Positions 17,678-26,840 are shown, counted from the stretch's first letter. The stretch is DNA of 64,000 nucleotides from Chryseosolibacter histidinae (GCF_018598225.1 NZ_JAHESF010000021.1:1-64000); one strand, 5' to 3'. The notes: generated by a model not told the origin, from the sequence alone. Numbers and translations are program-made.

Positions 17678-18205
17678 GTGCGAATTATCATTTTTATAAC
17701 CCTGCTCCTGATGTCTTCTTTTACTGATGTTGATACAACGGCTGAGCGCATCAGCAGGTGCGCGGTCATTACACTGAACGGACCGATCGAAAAAGTTTTT
17801 CCATTGTTCGGGCCGGTGATGGAAAAGGAGTGGGCCGAAGGATGGAACCCTGAGATCATCTATTCAAGCTCAGGTATTGTGGAAGAGCACATGATCTTCA
17901 GAACAAAAGCGCATCACCCGTCTGAGTCTTACTACACATGGGTGATCACACAATACGATCCGGACCGGTATCTCATTGAATATACAGTGTCTACCGCAAA
18001 CCGGATCTGGTTCATTCGTGTGGCGTGTAAACCCGAGGCATCCAAAACCATTGCCGAGGTGTGCTATACTTATACAGGTCTGAACGAGACAGGCAATGAA
18101 CTCAATACGAAAGCCCTTGAGAAGATGTATACCCACGACCTGAAGGACTGGGAAACGGCCATTAATTATTATCTTCAGTATGGAAAACAACTTACAAGTC
18201 ACTGA
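17678..18205 (+). CDS. SRPBCC-superfamily protein with signal peptide
   Basis: A 175-residue product beginning at GTG, with a short hydrophobic leader ('RIIIFITLLLMSSF') followed by a START/SRPBCC-like fold: 'ITLNGPIEKVFPLFGPVMEK' opens strand 1 and helix 1, then 'EHMIFRTKAHHPSESYYTWV' and the long C-terminal helix ('LEKMYTHDLKDWETAINYYL'). SRPBCC proteins bind hydrophobic ligands. Export is suggested by the leader but not certain. It is divergent from the kinase at 16525 and is followed closely by a second SRPBCC gene, which suggests a two-gene unit. Confidence 0.65.
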   Translation: MRIIIFITLLLMSSFTDVDTTAERISRCAVITLNGPIEKVFPLFGPVMEKEWAEGWNPEIIYSSSGIVEEHMIFRTKAHHPSESYYTWVITQYDPDRYLIEYTVSTANRIWFIRVACKPEASKTIAEVCYTYTGLNETGNELNTKALEKMYTHDLKDWETAINYYLQYGKQLTSH

Positions 18206-18215
18206 TCACCAATCA

Positions 18216-18854
18216 ATGAAACGAAGATCGGCAACCACAATGATCCGCAGCCTGGCCGGTATACTTTTGCTGATACCGGTGATGTTCTGCGAACAAAATG
18301 AAGTATGCGCCCAGGTGCTGTCTGCATCGGAGCAGGCGCTCACCAAAGAAAAGGTGCTGAACCTCTACGTCCGCATCAATGCACCCCTTGACAGTGTCTG
18401 GGAAAGGGTGAGCACGGAAAAAGGCTTTCACAAATTTTTCGCGCCTTCGTGCAAGCTTGAGCCGAAAACGCTGGGATTCATGGAAGTTCTTTTTGCCCCC
18501 GGAGCGCCTGAAGGACAACGCGGCGCCGAGAACAACCGGGTGCTCGCCATTCAGCCAAAGCAGATGATCTCCTTCACATGGGATGCTCCCCCGCAGTGGC
18601 CCGAGATCAGAAAGAACAGGACGGTGGTCTCCCTCCGCCTCTATAAAACGAGCGACCGCGAAACGCTGTTAACCTTGAGCCAGGCCGGTTGGGGAGTTGG
18701 CCCTGAGTGGGAAGCCGTCTTCAACTACTTCGAAAAAGCGTGGGGCGGATTTGTGCTGCCCAACCTGAAGTATAGCCTGGAGGTGAAACCCGTCGACTGG
18801 AGAGAGTTTCCGAAATACGCGCCGAAGGAATTAAAACCCGCAGAAAGATTTTAA
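18216..18854 (+). CDS. secreted SRPBCC/AHSA1-like protein
   Basis: A product of about 212 residues from ATG 18216 (an upstream ATG at 18180 would overlap the previous gene by 26 bases; another in-frame ATG lies at 18240). A signal peptide spans 'SLAGILLLIPVMFC' to a site near EVCAQ. The mature part has the AHSA1 pattern: 'LYVRINAPLDSVWERVSTEK', 'GFHKFFAPSC', 'MISFTWDAPPQWPEI', 'LLTLSQAGWG' and a C-terminal helix. The ligand is unknown. Together with the preceding gene it makes a pair of probably exported lipid- or ligand-binding domains. Confidence 0.7.
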   Translation: MKRRSATTMIRSLAGILLLIPVMFCEQNEVCAQVLSASEQALTKEKVLNLYVRINAPLDSVWERVSTEKGFHKFFAPSCKLEPKTLGFMEVLFAPGAPEGQRGAENNRVLAIQPKQMISFTWDAPPQWPEIRKNRTVVSLRLYKTSDRETLLTLSQAGWGVGPEWEAVFNYFEKAWGGFVLPNLKYSLEVKPVDWREFPKYAPKELKPAERF

Positions 18855-18872
18855 ACCCCTAATTGATATCTT

Positions 18873-19271
18873 ATGGAACAACTGAACATCTGGGCGGTAC
18901 TCGTCGCTGCCTTATCAACCTTTCTGATCGGTGGATTGTGGTATTCACCCGCTGTATTTGGCAAAGCGTGGATGCGGGAGAATGGATTTACGGAAGAAAG
19001 TATGAAAGGCTCCAACATGGTAAAAATATTCGGCCTCGCTTTTTTCCTGGCCGTGATCTCGGCCATCAACCTGGCCATGTTCATGGGGCCGGAGAATAAG
19101 CCGGAGATGGGCGCCTTGTGGGGATTCCTGGCCGGCTTCGGCTGGGTAGCAACGTTTGTGGGTACTCACTATCTTTTTGAGCGCAAGTCGTTTACACTTT
19201 TCCTCATCAACGCAGGTTACAGCGTGGTGGCCCTCACCATCATGGGCGTGATCATTGCCGCCTGGAAGTAG
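18873..19271 (+). CDS. DUF1761 family membrane protein
   Basis: A 132-residue protein with four membrane helices. The family hallmark 'GGLWYSPAVFGKAWMRENGF' occupies about residues 20-39, and 'WVATFVGTHYLFERKSFTLF' lies in the third quarter. DUF1761 proteins have no known activity. It sits 18 bases after the SRPBCC gene in the same direction and may belong to that unit. The heptamer array B2 separates it from nuoA. Confidence 0.82.
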   Translation: MEQLNIWAVLVAALSTFLIGGLWYSPAVFGKAWMRENGFTEESMKGSNMVKIFGLAFFLAVISAINLAMFMGPENKPEMGALWGFLAGFGWVATFVGTHYLFERKSFTLFLINAGYSVVALTIMGVIIAAWK

Positions 19272-19273
19272 TA

Positions 19274-19341
19274 AGCGGTATTCGGTAATCGGTAGCCGTC
19301 GGATTCAAAACCGATTACCGGTTACTGATTACCGATTACCA
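19274..19341. repeat. heptamer array B2 (ACCGATT family), inverted arms
   Basis: Left arm: three units such as TTCGGTA. Right arm: four units such as CCGATTA, roughly the inverse complement, around a spacer of about 17 bases. It is located between DUF1761 and nuoA on the same strand, just upstream of the nuoA promoter box. Confidence 0.85.
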
Positions 19342-19351
19342 TTTTACTGAC

Positions 19352-19359
19352 TATCTTTG
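19352..19359 (+). promoter_or_regulatory. -7 box candidate immediately before nuoA
   Basis: TATCTTTG fits TAnnTTTG and ends 6 bases before the GTG at 19366. If used, the nuo transcript would be nearly leaderless. The match also overlaps the alternative TTG start at 19357, which argues against that start. Confidence 0.4.
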
Positions 19360-19365
19360 GTTCTT

Positions 19366-19881
19366 GTGAGCACAGATCAGCAATACATTTCGGCATTTGG
19401 AGAAGTACTTCTGTTCATCATCGGAGGCATCATCTTCGTGGTGGGCGGCCTTATTGCCTCGCGGCTGATCCGGCCCAACCGTCCCAATGCAGAAAAGCTC
19501 GCCACCTATGAAAGCGGTGAAGAACCCATCAGCACTGCCTGGACGCAGTTCAACGTACGCTTCTACATCATCGCCCTGATATTTTTATTGTTTGAAGTGG
19601 AGATCGTGCTGCTGTTTCCCTGGACAACCGTTTTTGCAAAAAAAGAGCTCATCGAACAAACCAACGGCCGTTGGGGATGGTTTGCAGTAACAGAGGCGGT
19701 GATCTTTATTGTTGTGCTTGGACTGGGACTTGCCTATGCCTGGGTGAACGGTTTCCTGGACTGGATCAAGCCAGATCCTCAGCCTACAGAATACAAATCA
19801 CCGGTTCCCAGAACATTATACGATAAGATCAACGAGCAGTACGCCGGCGGCCCGAAGCCAAAGGCAGATGATAAGTTATGA
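19366..19881 (+). CDS. nuoA: NADH-quinone oxidoreductase subunit A
   Basis: A product of about 171 residues from GTG 19366. It has three membrane helices: '[19 protein letters not shown]' near 10-30, '[20 protein letters not shown]' near 65-85 with the conserved E-V-E, and '[16 protein letters not shown]' near 110-130. '[19 protein letters not shown]' near 40-60 is the conserved loop. NuoA is part of the membrane arm of complex I at its junction with the peripheral arm. The C-terminal extension (about 140-171) is longer than in E. coli. The stop overlaps nuoB by four bases (ATGA). Confidence 0.92.
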   Translation: MSTDQQYISAFGEVLLFIIGGIIFVVGGLIASRLIRPNRPNAEKLATYESGEEPISTAWTQFNVRFYIIALIFLLFEVEIVLLFPWTTVFAKKELIEQTNGRWGWFAVTEAVIFIVVLGLGLAYAWVNGFLDWIKPDPQPTEYKSPVPRTLYDKINEQYAGGPKPKADDKL

Positions 19882-20408
19882 AAGGATTACTCGATCAGCG
19901 ATTTGAGAACGGGGGCTTCATCATCACCAAGATGGAAGACCTCATCAACTGGGCCAGGTTGTCGTCCATGTTTCCCATGACGTTCGGCATCGCCTGCTGT
20001 GCCATTGAGTTCATGAGCACGGGAACCACCGTTTATGATATGGACCGCTTCGGCATGGCACCCCGTTCATCACCCCGGCAATCTGATGTGATGATCGTGG
20101 CCGGCACCGTCACGTTCAAGATGGCTGACCGCATCAAAAGATTGTACGAGCAGATGGCGGAGCCGCGTTACGTTATTTCCATGGGCTCATGCTCCAACTG
20201 CGGCGGCCCTTACTGGCAGCATGGCTACCACGTTGTGAAAGGTGTGGACCGGATCGTGCCCGTGGATATTTATGTGCCCGGATGCCCGCCCCGCCCCGAA
20301 GCGCTGATCGGTGGCTTTCTCAAGCTTCAGGAAAAGATCCGGAGCGAAAGCCTCGTGGCCCCGAAAGCAATTGAAAAACTAATGCAGCAGGAACATGCTA
20401 ACGTTTGA
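19878..20408 (+). CDS. nuoB: NADH-quinone oxidoreductase subunit B
   Basis: A 176-residue subunit carrying the terminal iron-sulfur cluster N2. The cysteine ligands are visible in '[14 protein letters not shown]', '[13 protein letters not shown]' and '[13 protein letters not shown]'. This is the last electron carrier before quinone in complex I. The stop overlaps the start of nuoC by 14 bases, so the genes are translationally coupled. Length and motifs are normal. Confidence 0.95.
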   Translation: MKGLLDQRFENGGFIITKMEDLINWARLSSMFPMTFGIACCAIEFMSTGTTVYDMDRFGMAPRSSPRQSDVMIVAGTVTFKMADRIKRLYEQMAEPRYVISMGSCSNCGGPYWQHGYHVVKGVDRIVPVDIYVPGCPPRPEALIGGFLKLQEKIRSESLVAPKAIEKLMQQEHANV

Positions 20409-20880
20409 CGACCTCTTAGTCTTCGTTCAGAAACACTGCAGCCATGGCGAAGCGGTGGCCGATGTCAACGCCACGCCCAAAGCTGTGAAGTTACCCGCTG
20501 CCGATCTTCTGAACGTATGCCATGCACTTCACCAGGACCCTTCCACCTACTTCGACTCGTTGTCGTGTGTCACCGGTATCGATAATGGCCCCGAAGCTGG
20601 AACGATGGAAGTGGCCTATAACCTGTATTCGATCCCCTTCGGCTATCACCTGATGTTGAAGGTGGCAGTGCCGCGTGAAAAGCCCGAAGTTGATTCCGTC
20701 ACGGGGATCTGGAAGGCTGCCAACTGGCACGAACGTGAGGTGTTCGACATGTTCGGTATCGTGGTGAAAGGCCACCCTGATCTTCGCAGGATCCTGATGC
20801 CCGCCGACTGGGAAGGACATCCGCTACGCAAAGATTACAAGCAACAGGAGTATTATAGAAATATCAAAGTGGAGTATTAA
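20395..20880 (+). CDS. nuoC: NADH-quinone oxidoreductase subunit C
   Basis: A 161-residue protein of the 30-kDa subunit family. The signature '[20 protein letters not shown]' and the following '[17 protein letters not shown]' are intact. It belongs to the hydrophilic Q-module with NuoB and NuoD and has no cofactor. The TAA shares one base with the nuoD ATG (TAATG). Confidence 0.93.
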   Translation: MLTFDDLLVFVQKHCSHGEAVADVNATPKAVKLPAADLLNVCHALHQDPSTYFDSLSCVTGIDNGPEAGTMEVAYNLYSIPFGYHLMLKVAVPREKPEVDSVTGIWKAANWHEREVFDMFGIVVKGHPDLRRILMPADWEGHPLRKDYKQQEYYRNIKVEY

Positions 20881-22100
20881 TGCCCACAGACCAGATCCAA
20901 TATAAGAATCACCCGGGAAGCCTGCTTCAATCTGAGCCCAACAAGCTCAGGGTGGAAGATCTGCGGTCGGAGGAGATGATCATCAACCTCGGCCCGCAGC
21001 ACCCGTCCACACACGGGGTGATCAGGCTGGAAGTGCTCATGGACGGAGAGATCGTGCGAGAGGTGGTTCCCCACATCGGGTACCTGCACCGTTGTTTCGA
21101 GAAGCATGCGGAGAACCTTCCTTTCAACCAGATCATTCCTTTCGTAGACCGGCTTGACTATGTGGCCGCCATGAACTGTGAGCATGTGTATGCCATGGGT
21201 GTTGAGCGTATGCTGGGCATTACCGATCAGATCCCGAAACGAGTTGAGTATGCAAGAGTGCTGATGGCCGAGCTGAACCGCATCGCCTCTCACTTTATTG
21301 CCATCGGTACGTATGGAATGGATATCGGCGCCTTCACACCATTCTTCTGGATCATGCGCGATCGCGAGCACATTCTCCGTCTCCTGGAGTGGGCAAGCGG
21401 CGCAAGGCTGCTGTACAATTATATGTGGATCGGCGGACTGTTCTACGACCTGCCCGTGGGCTTCGAAGAGAAATGTGCGGAGTTCATCCGTTACATCAAG
21501 CCGAAGCTGAAAGAGCTGGAGTCGATCCTGATTGACAATAAGATCTTCATCAACCGCACTGCCAATGTAGGAGTGCTTCCACTTGACCTCGCCATCAACT
21601 GTGGGGTTACTGGTCCGATGCTGCGGGCATCAGGTCTTCGGTTCGACCTGCGAAAAGTGGATGCCTATTCTATTTACCCTGAGCTCGATTTTAATATCCC
21701 GATAGGAGAGGGCAGGGTGGGGTCTGTAGGCGACTGCTGGGACCGCACCTGGGTGAGGATGCAGGAGATCCATGAATCGGTGAAGATGGTGGAACAATGC
21801 CTGCAAAAGCTTACCGGTGACCATAAGCGTACACGTGATTTCGATCCGCAGGCACTGGTGCCGAAAAAGATCCGTCCCAAAGCACAGGATTTTTACATCA
21901 GGGGAGAAACGCCAAAAGGTGAGCTCGGCTTTTTCTTCAGAACTGACGGCCGTAACGATATCCCGTTCAGGTGCAAGGGACGCTCATGCTCTTTTGTGAA
22001 CCTGTCAGTACTTCCAGAGATCGCGAAAGGCGTGCTGATCGCCGACCTCATTGCCATCATCGGAACGATCGATGTGGTGATGGGTGAAGTGGATCGTTAG
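20880..22100 (+). CDS. nuoD: NADH-quinone oxidoreductase subunit D
   Basis: A 406-residue 49-kDa-type subunit that helps form the quinone-binding pocket with NuoB. Recognisable segments are 'NLGPQHPSTHGVIRLEV' near residue 40, 'PHIGYLHRCFEKHAEN', 'LNRIASHFIAIGTYGMDIGA' and the C-terminal 'GVLIADLIAIIGTIDVVMGE' ending in D-R. NuoC and NuoD are separate here. This is the last nuo gene present: the next gene (Uma2) runs in the opposite direction and overlaps the nuoD stop by four bases. Confidence 0.95.
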   Translation: MPTDQIQYKNHPGSLLQSEPNKLRVEDLRSEEMIINLGPQHPSTHGVIRLEVLMDGEIVREVVPHIGYLHRCFEKHAENLPFNQIIPFVDRLDYVAAMNCEHVYAMGVERMLGITDQIPKRVEYARVLMAELNRIASHFIAIGTYGMDIGAFTPFFWIMRDREHILRLLEWASGARLLYNYMWIGGLFYDLPVGFEEKCAEFIRYIKPKLKELESILIDNKIFINRTANVGVLPLDLAINCGVTGPMLRASGLRFDLRKVDAYSIYPELDFNIPIGEGRVGSVGDCWDRTWVRMQEIHESVKMVEQCLQKLTGDHKRTRDFDPQALVPKKIRPKAQDFYIRGETPKGELGFFFRTDGRNDIPFRCKGRSCSFVNLSVLPEIAKGVLIADLIAIIGTIDVVMGEVDR

Positions 22101-22687
22101 AATTGTTCTTCTTTTGTGAAGACGCTGGTAAGATCGAGGGTGAAGCCAGGCAAAACATTCTCTCCATCAAGCGTTTCATGAAAGGCCCTGACTTCCACAC
22201 TGCCATTTTTGCGGTAGATGGTTGTTTCTTTCTTCCTGGGATTGATCATCCACGAAAGCTCGCATCCGTTCTCCATCCACTCTTTCATTTTTTCGTGTAG
22301 AAATCTTTCATGATCCGTTTCAGAAAGCAATTCGATCACAAAATCAGGGCAGACATGAGCGAATCTTTTGCGGTCTGCAGGAGCAACTCTTAGCCACTCT
22401 TCTTTTTTGATGTAAGCAGCATCAGGGGATCGCACGGCGTTGTTGGGTAAGGTAAAACCAGCGTTGTATCCAAACACATGTCCAAGTTTGGTTTTCCTGT
22501 TCCAATAAACCAGGTCTGAGGCTATTTCAAGATTAGATTCGTCCGTGTCAATTCCAGTAGGTGCCATGATGATAATTTCTCCTTTAGCGTTCCTTTCAAA
22601 ATTGATGGAATCGTTCTCCTGGCAGAACCAGAAGAACTGCTCTTCCGTCATCCCTCCGATCGATTTGGTCTTGATCAAATATTCCAT
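22097..22687 (-). CDS. Uma2-family (DUF820) restriction-endonuclease-fold protein
   Basis: A 196-residue protein with the Uma2 PD-(D/E)XK pattern: 'VRSPDAAYIKKEEW' near 85-100 provides the Asp, 'CPDFVIELLSETD' near 113-125 the E-x-L motif, followed by 'KMKEWMENGCELSWMINP' with the usual conserved Trp. These are predicted endonuclease-like proteins, abundant in cyanobacteria and scattered in Bacteroidota, with no firm function. A good -7 box lies upstream. The gene may be a recent arrival at the end of the nuo cluster. Confidence 0.85.
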   Translation of the reverse strand: MEYLIKTKSIGGMTEEQFFWFCQENDSINFERNAKGEIIIMAPTGIDTDESNLEIASDLVYWNRKTKLGHVFGYNAGFTLPNNAVRSPDAAYIKKEEWLRVAPADRKRFAHVCPDFVIELLSETDHERFLHEKMKEWMENGCELSWMINPRKKETTIYRKNGSVEVRAFHETLDGENVLPGFTLDLTSVFTKEEQF

Positions 22688-22707
22688 CGCCTGGCAAGCT
22701 ATTTATT

Positions 22708-22715
22708 CAAATATA
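22708..22715 (-). promoter_or_regulatory. -7 box for the Uma2 gene
   Basis: On the minus strand TATATTTG fits TAnnTTTG and lies about 20 bases upstream of the Uma2 ATG, in the 55-base divergent gap with nnrDE. Confidence 0.5.
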
Positions 22716-22742
22716 CATAATTTGAGGTGTTATTCTCTTGAG

Positions 22743-24248
22743 ATGGTCAGGATACTCAATACCAAACAGATCAAAGCGCTGGATGCTCACACCATTGAGC
22801 ATGAGCCGGTAAAATCTATCGATCTGATGGAGCGGGCATGCCGCGCGTTTGTAAACTGGTTTGTGCAGCGCATCGACGCTACTAAAAAGATCGGTATCGT
22901 CTGTGGTACCGGCAATAACGGCGGCGACGGTCTGGGTATCGCCCGGATGTTGCACGACTGGGGTTATCCCGTGAAGGTCTGGATCGTGCGGGGACTGGTA
23001 CCCGAATCGGCCGATTTTAAAACGAACCTCGAGCGGATCAAAGGCGAACCCGAGATCGCGGACATCATCACCGAATCGGATAAAGGATTGTTTACCGACC
23101 GAGATGTTTTGATCGACGCCATTTTCGGTTCGGGACTGTCGCGTCCCGCAGACGGCATTTATGCACAGGCCATCCGTTGCATGAATGAAACAGATGCCAT
23201 GCGCATCGCTGTCGATATTCCTTCAGGCCTGTTGGCAGATAATCCCTCATCAGGAGACATCATCAAAGCGCACTATACAGTCTCGTTTCAGATCCCCAAG
23301 CTTGCTTTTTTCTTTCCGCATTCGCATCCATTCACTGGCGAGTGGACCACGGTCGACATTGGTTTGCATAAGGACTTCATCAGGCAATCGGAGACCTCCC
23401 ATTTCCTGGTGACAGCAAAAGATATCACCAGGATCATAAGACCACGCAAACGGTTTGATCACAAGGGCACTTTTGGCCATGCACTGATCATCGCGGGAGG
23501 TTACGGCAAGATGGGCGCCGCATTGCTGGCTTCCGCGGCGGCTTTGCGTTCAGGCCCTGGGTTGTTGTCTGTGCACGTACCTAAGAGCGGTTACACCATC
23601 CTGCAGACGGCGTTGCCCGAAGCCATGGCCAGCATCGATACGCACGAGCATTTCTTCACAGAAGCACCCTCGCTTGAGAAATATTCCACGATAGGCATTG
23701 GTCCCGGCATCGGGCAGGAGCCCGCCACGGTCAAAGCGCTGGCACAGGTGCTGGCGAACTTCAAGGCACCCCTGGTGATCGACGCCGATGCGCTGAACAT
23801 CCTTGGCGTCAATCCGGAGCTGATGAAACGGATCCCGGAGAACAGTATCCTCACACCCCATCCGAAAGAATTTGAACGACTGGCGGGCAAATGGGACAAT
23901 GACTTCCAAAGACTGGAAAAACAGAAACGCCTGGCTTCAGAGCTTAAGTGTGTTGTGGTGCTCAAGGGCGCTTATTCTTCTATTGCCACTCCTGACGGAA
24001 AGGTTTATTTCAACCCTACAGGAAACCCGGGAATGGCCAAGGGCGGCAGCGGCGATGTACTGACAGGAATTCTCACCGGCTTGCTCGCGCAGGGCTATTC
24101 TGCGGAAGAAACGGCCCTGGCGGGTGTGTATTTGCATGGTTTGGCAGGTGATATCGGCAGTAGGGAAAAGGGGACTTTTAGTCTGATCGCCACAGATTTG
24201 GTGGAATTTTTACCCCAATCATTCAAAACCGTTCTAAATAAATTTTAG
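22743..24248 (+). CDS. nnrDE: bifunctional NAD(P)HX epimerase / ADP-dependent NAD(P)HX dehydratase
   Basis: A 501-residue fusion that repairs hydrated NAD(P)H. The N-terminal epimerase half (about 1-215) contains 'VCGTGNNGGDGLGIARML' and 'LIDAIFGSGLSRP'. The C-terminal dehydratase half (about 230-500) has the ribokinase-like fold with 'GHALIIAGGYGKMGAALL', 'ILTPHPKEFERL' and the nucleotide-binding 'NPGMAKGGSGDVLTGIL'. The ATG at 22743 is used because the epimerase begins there; the open frame continues upstream into the divergent Uma2 gene without homology. It stands alone. Confidence 0.93.
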   Translation: MVRILNTKQIKALDAHTIEHEPVKSIDLMERACRAFVNWFVQRIDATKKIGIVCGTGNNGGDGLGIARMLHDWGYPVKVWIVRGLVPESADFKTNLERIKGEPEIADIITESDKGLFTDRDVLIDAIFGSGLSRPADGIYAQAIRCMNETDAMRIAVDIPSGLLADNPSSGDIIKAHYTVSFQIPKLAFFFPHSHPFTGEWTTVDIGLHKDFIRQSETSHFLVTAKDITRIIRPRKRFDHKGTFGHALIIAGGYGKMGAALLASAAALRSGPGLLSVHVPKSGYTILQTALPEAMASIDTHEHFFTEAPSLEKYSTIGIGPGIGQEPATVKALAQVLANFKAPLVIDADALNILGVNPELMKRIPENSILTPHPKEFERLAGKWDNDFQRLEKQKRLASELKCVVVLKGAYSSIATPDGKVYFNPTGNPGMAKGGSGDVLTGILTGLLAQGYSAEETALAGVYLHGLAGDIGSREKGTFSLIATDLVEFLPQSFKTVLNKF

Positions 24249-24350
24249 CCGGTGTTAAACTTTTAGCGGCCGTTTTGCATCTAAATATCAAAAAACGGTG
24301 TTTTGACCCGAACTTTGGTGCGAATTTTGTCGTATATTGTAATAACTTAA

Positions 24351-24719
24351 ATGGATATGCGTTTACTCAAATTGTTTCTGGTGTTGATCCTGGCTGCAGC
24401 CTCCCAGTTGGGCTGGGCACAGACGGCACATCAGGATGAGCCAGGTATAAGCCTGGAGCGCGATCCCATCAAATCGGTTCAGATCTTTCCCAACCCTGCT
24501 ACCGAATTCCTTCATGTAAAAGTTGAAGACCTCCCCGCCGAAAAAGTAAAGCTTACGCTGCACAGCATCATCGGCAATCAGATGGAGGTTGAATCTGAAG
24601 TAGTGAACGAGCACGAGCTGCGCGTGAAGGTTAAAGACCTGGCTTCAGGATATTATTTCATCGCTGTAAAAGATGCCGAATCCAAATTCCGCGGCACCTA
24701 CAAATTCCTGAAACGTTAA
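24351..24719 (+). CDS. small T9SS type A sorting-domain protein
   Basis: A 122-residue protein with a signal peptide (cleavage near LGWAQTA) followed almost directly by a Por-secretion C-terminal domain (about 40-122). It has the opening 'IFPNPATEFLHVKVED', a central 'TLHSIIGNQM' and the ending 'GYYFIAVKDAESKFRGTYKF'. Such domains normally sit at the end of large cargo proteins and direct them through the type IX system. Here there is no cargo domain beyond about 20 residues. It overlaps the convergent threonine aldolase gene by four bases. Confidence 0.8.
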   Translation: MDMRLLKLFLVLILAAASQLGWAQTAHQDEPGISLERDPIKSVQIFPNPATEFLHVKVEDLPAEKVKLTLHSIIGNQMEVESEVVNEHELRVKVKDLASGYYFIAVKDAESKFRGTYKFLKR

Positions 24720-25747
24720 CGCGCTGTTAACGATCTCAGCTTCTCAGAAAAGCTTCTCACATCTTCTTCCGTAGTATCGAACGAGCACATCAACCGTACC
24801 TCAGACGTTTTTTCATTCCAGATATAAAAGAAGTGCTCTTGCTGGAGCTCCGGGATGATCGCTGGAGGCATGATCGCAAAGATGCCATTGGCGTCCACCG
24901 ACTGGGTTATTTTCACACTGCTGATCTTTTTGAGCTCCTGCTCCAGCAGCTTCGCCATTTTGTTGGAATGTATAGCGCTTCGTTTCCAGAGGTCGTTGGA
25001 GAGCAGTGCTTCGAACTGGGCGCTGATAAAACGCATCTTCGAATGCAGCTGCATGCCCTGCTTGCGGATGAATTTAAAGTATCCGGCCAGCTCGGGCTTG
25101 AAGAAGATCACCGCTTCTCCGAACATCATGCCGTTCTTGGTTCCGCCAAACGAAAGCACATCCACGCCGGCATCACGGGTAAAGGATGCAAAGTCGGTAT
25201 TGAGGCTTGCCGCTGCGTTGGCCAGGCGTGAGCCATCCATGTGTAGATAAAGATTATATTTTTTGGCTACCGCCGATAGCGCTTTCACTTCTTCAACAGT
25301 ATACACAGTAGCATACTCCGTGGTCTGCGAGATGGAAATGACCTTCGCCTGCGGATGGTGCTGGTCGTCAAGCCTGATGACCCTGGCCTCGAGCTGGTCG
25401 GGATAGATCTTGCCGTTTTGCGTGGGCACCGGTATCAGCTTGCAGCCCGTGAACTTCTCCGGGGCGGTTGATTCATCCACATTGATATGCGCTAGCTCGG
25501 AGCACAAAACAGAATGAAAGGAATGGGTCTGTGCCTGCAGGCCGAGCACATTGGCGCCTGTTCCGTTGTAAACGAAAAACACTTCAGCGGTCTCCCCGAA
25601 ATATTCCCTGAATTTTTTTACTGCCCGGTCCGTGAATCCATCGGCGCCGTAAGAGGCAGCATGGCCCTGGTTGGCGCGTTGCAATGCTTCCATGATCTCG
25701 GGATGAACTCCCGCATAATTATCACTGGCAAACGTATTTTTTGTCAT
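24716..25747 (-). CDS. threonine aldolase-family PLP enzyme
   Basis: A 343-residue fold-type I PLP enzyme of the low-specificity threonine aldolase (beta-eliminating lyase) family. 'FASDNYAGVHPEIMEAL' opens the protein, 'VYNGTGANVLGLQ' binds phosphate, 'LYLHMDGSRLANAAASL' holds the PLP-contacting Asp, and 'LSFGGTKNGMM' has the Schiff-base Lys. It likely cleaves threonine or allo-threonine to glycine and acetaldehyde in the cytosol. It is divergent from the USP gene at 25829. The 3' end overlaps the T9SS protein gene on the other strand. Confidence 0.9.
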   Translation of the reverse strand: MTKNTFASDNYAGVHPEIMEALQRANQGHAASYGADGFTDRAVKKFREYFGETAEVFFVYNGTGANVLGLQAQTHSFHSVLCSELAHINVDESTAPEKFTGCKLIPVPTQNGKIYPDQLEARVIRLDDQHHPQAKVISISQTTEYATVYTVEEVKALSAVAKKYNLYLHMDGSRLANAAASLNTDFASFTRDAGVDVLSFGGTKNGMMFGEAVIFFKPELAGYFKFIRKQGMQLHSKMRFISAQFEALLSNDLWKRSAIHSNKMAKLLEQELKKISSVKITQSVDANGIFAIMPPAIIPELQQEHFFYIWNEKTSEVRLMCSFDTTEEDVRSFSEKLRSLTAR

Positions 25748-25828
25748 CGTTCTTGTACTCTGGGGCTCAAAATAAGGCTAAGATCACTAAAAACCATTAC
25801 TTTAGAAGAGATATATGGTTATCCTCTC

Positions 25829-26659
25829 ATGATCAACATCCTTGTTCCCACCGACTTCTCAGCGTTGTCGAAAGTAGCAGTTCTGTACGCCATCAAGATC
25901 GCCAATCAGCTCGACGGTCATATAACGCTCCTGCATGTGGTAACCATTACACAAACGGTTCGCCACTCCATGCACGACAAGATCAAAGACCTGGAAGACG
26001 ACCTGATCACCTTTGCCGAACGGGATCTCAACAAGCTCATCAAAGAAGTGTGCAAGTCCGTGAAGACCACCGAACCCATCAGCTGCAGGGTTGTGCGCGC
26101 ATCTGATTTTCATGATGCCATAAAAAAGGAAGCAAAACGGTTAAAGACCGGGCTGATCGTGATGGGCACCAAGGGAGCAAGCGGACTGAAAAAAGCTGTT
26201 GTGGGAAGCAACACCGCATCGGTTATCGAGCTCAGCCAGGTTCCGGTACTGGCTGTTCCGGAGCGTGCGAAGTTCAAAGGTTTTAAAGAGATCGTTTACG
26301 CCTCTGATCTGAAGAATGCAGAAAAGGAGCTGAAGATGCTCATGCCCTATGCTGAGAACTTCGGCGCCACCATTCACCTGCTGCACATTGCGCCCTCCGG
26401 CAAAGATGTTGAAGCGCTTGAAGAAAAAGTTGATAAAATTGTTCAGAGGCTCGGGTACACCAATGTGGTGACCCTCGTGCTTGTCGACTATTTTATTGAA
26501 GGCGCGATCGACCAGTATCTGGGGGTGTGCAAGGCCGACCTGCTGGCAATGTTCACCCACAACCTCACCTTCTACGAGAAGCTCTTCGACCGCAGCATGA
26601 CCCGCAAAATGGCGTTTCAAAGCAGTGTGCCGCTGCTGGCGTTTAAGCAGAAGAGATAG
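25829..26659 (+). CDS. tandem universal stress protein with degenerate second domain
   Basis: A 276-residue protein with two UspA domains. Domain 1 (about 1-145) starts '[18 protein letters not shown]' and keeps the ATP loop 'GTKGASGLKKAVVGSNTASV'. Domain 2 (150-276) reads 'FTHNLTFYEKLFDRSMTRKM' at the equivalent place, so the glycines for phosphate binding are lost. It is probably a one-site ATP binder, in contrast to the USP at 3472. The ATG at 25829 is chosen because the USP fold begins there; the frame upstream runs antisense into the threonine aldolase gene. Confidence 0.88.
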   Translation: MINILVPTDFSALSKVAVLYAIKIANQLDGHITLLHVVTITQTVRHSMHDKIKDLEDDLITFAERDLNKLIKEVCKSVKTTEPISCRVVRASDFHDAIKKEAKRLKTGLIVMGTKGASGLKKAVVGSNTASVIELSQVPVLAVPERAKFKGFKEIVYASDLKNAEKELKMLMPYAENFGATIHLLHIAPSGKDVEALEEKVDKIVQRLGYTNVVTLVLVDYFIEGAIDQYLGVCKADLLAMFTHNLTFYEKLFDRSMTRKMAFQSSVPLLAFKQKR

Positions 26660-26840
26660 TTGCCGGTTGCCAGTTGCCGGGTAGCCGGTTTAGAGCCGCG
26701 TGTATAACGTCTTCAACTCCGATCAGGCAAATTTGAGATAGCGTAAAAACCAAGTCTCATATCGATCTCCTATTCTTTGCACTAAGCATAGAAAATGGCA
26801 CGTCACCAAACTGGCAACTGGTAACCGGCAACTGGCGACC
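26659..26840. repeat. heptamer array C1 (GTTGCCG family), distant inverted arms
   Basis: Left arm 26659-26691 (units such as GTTGCCA) begins on the last base of the USP stop codon. Right arm 26806-26840 (units such as AACTGGC) lies just before the asnS stop codon. The arms are inverse complements separated by about 115 bases of unrelated sequence with no gene. Confidence 0.85.
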
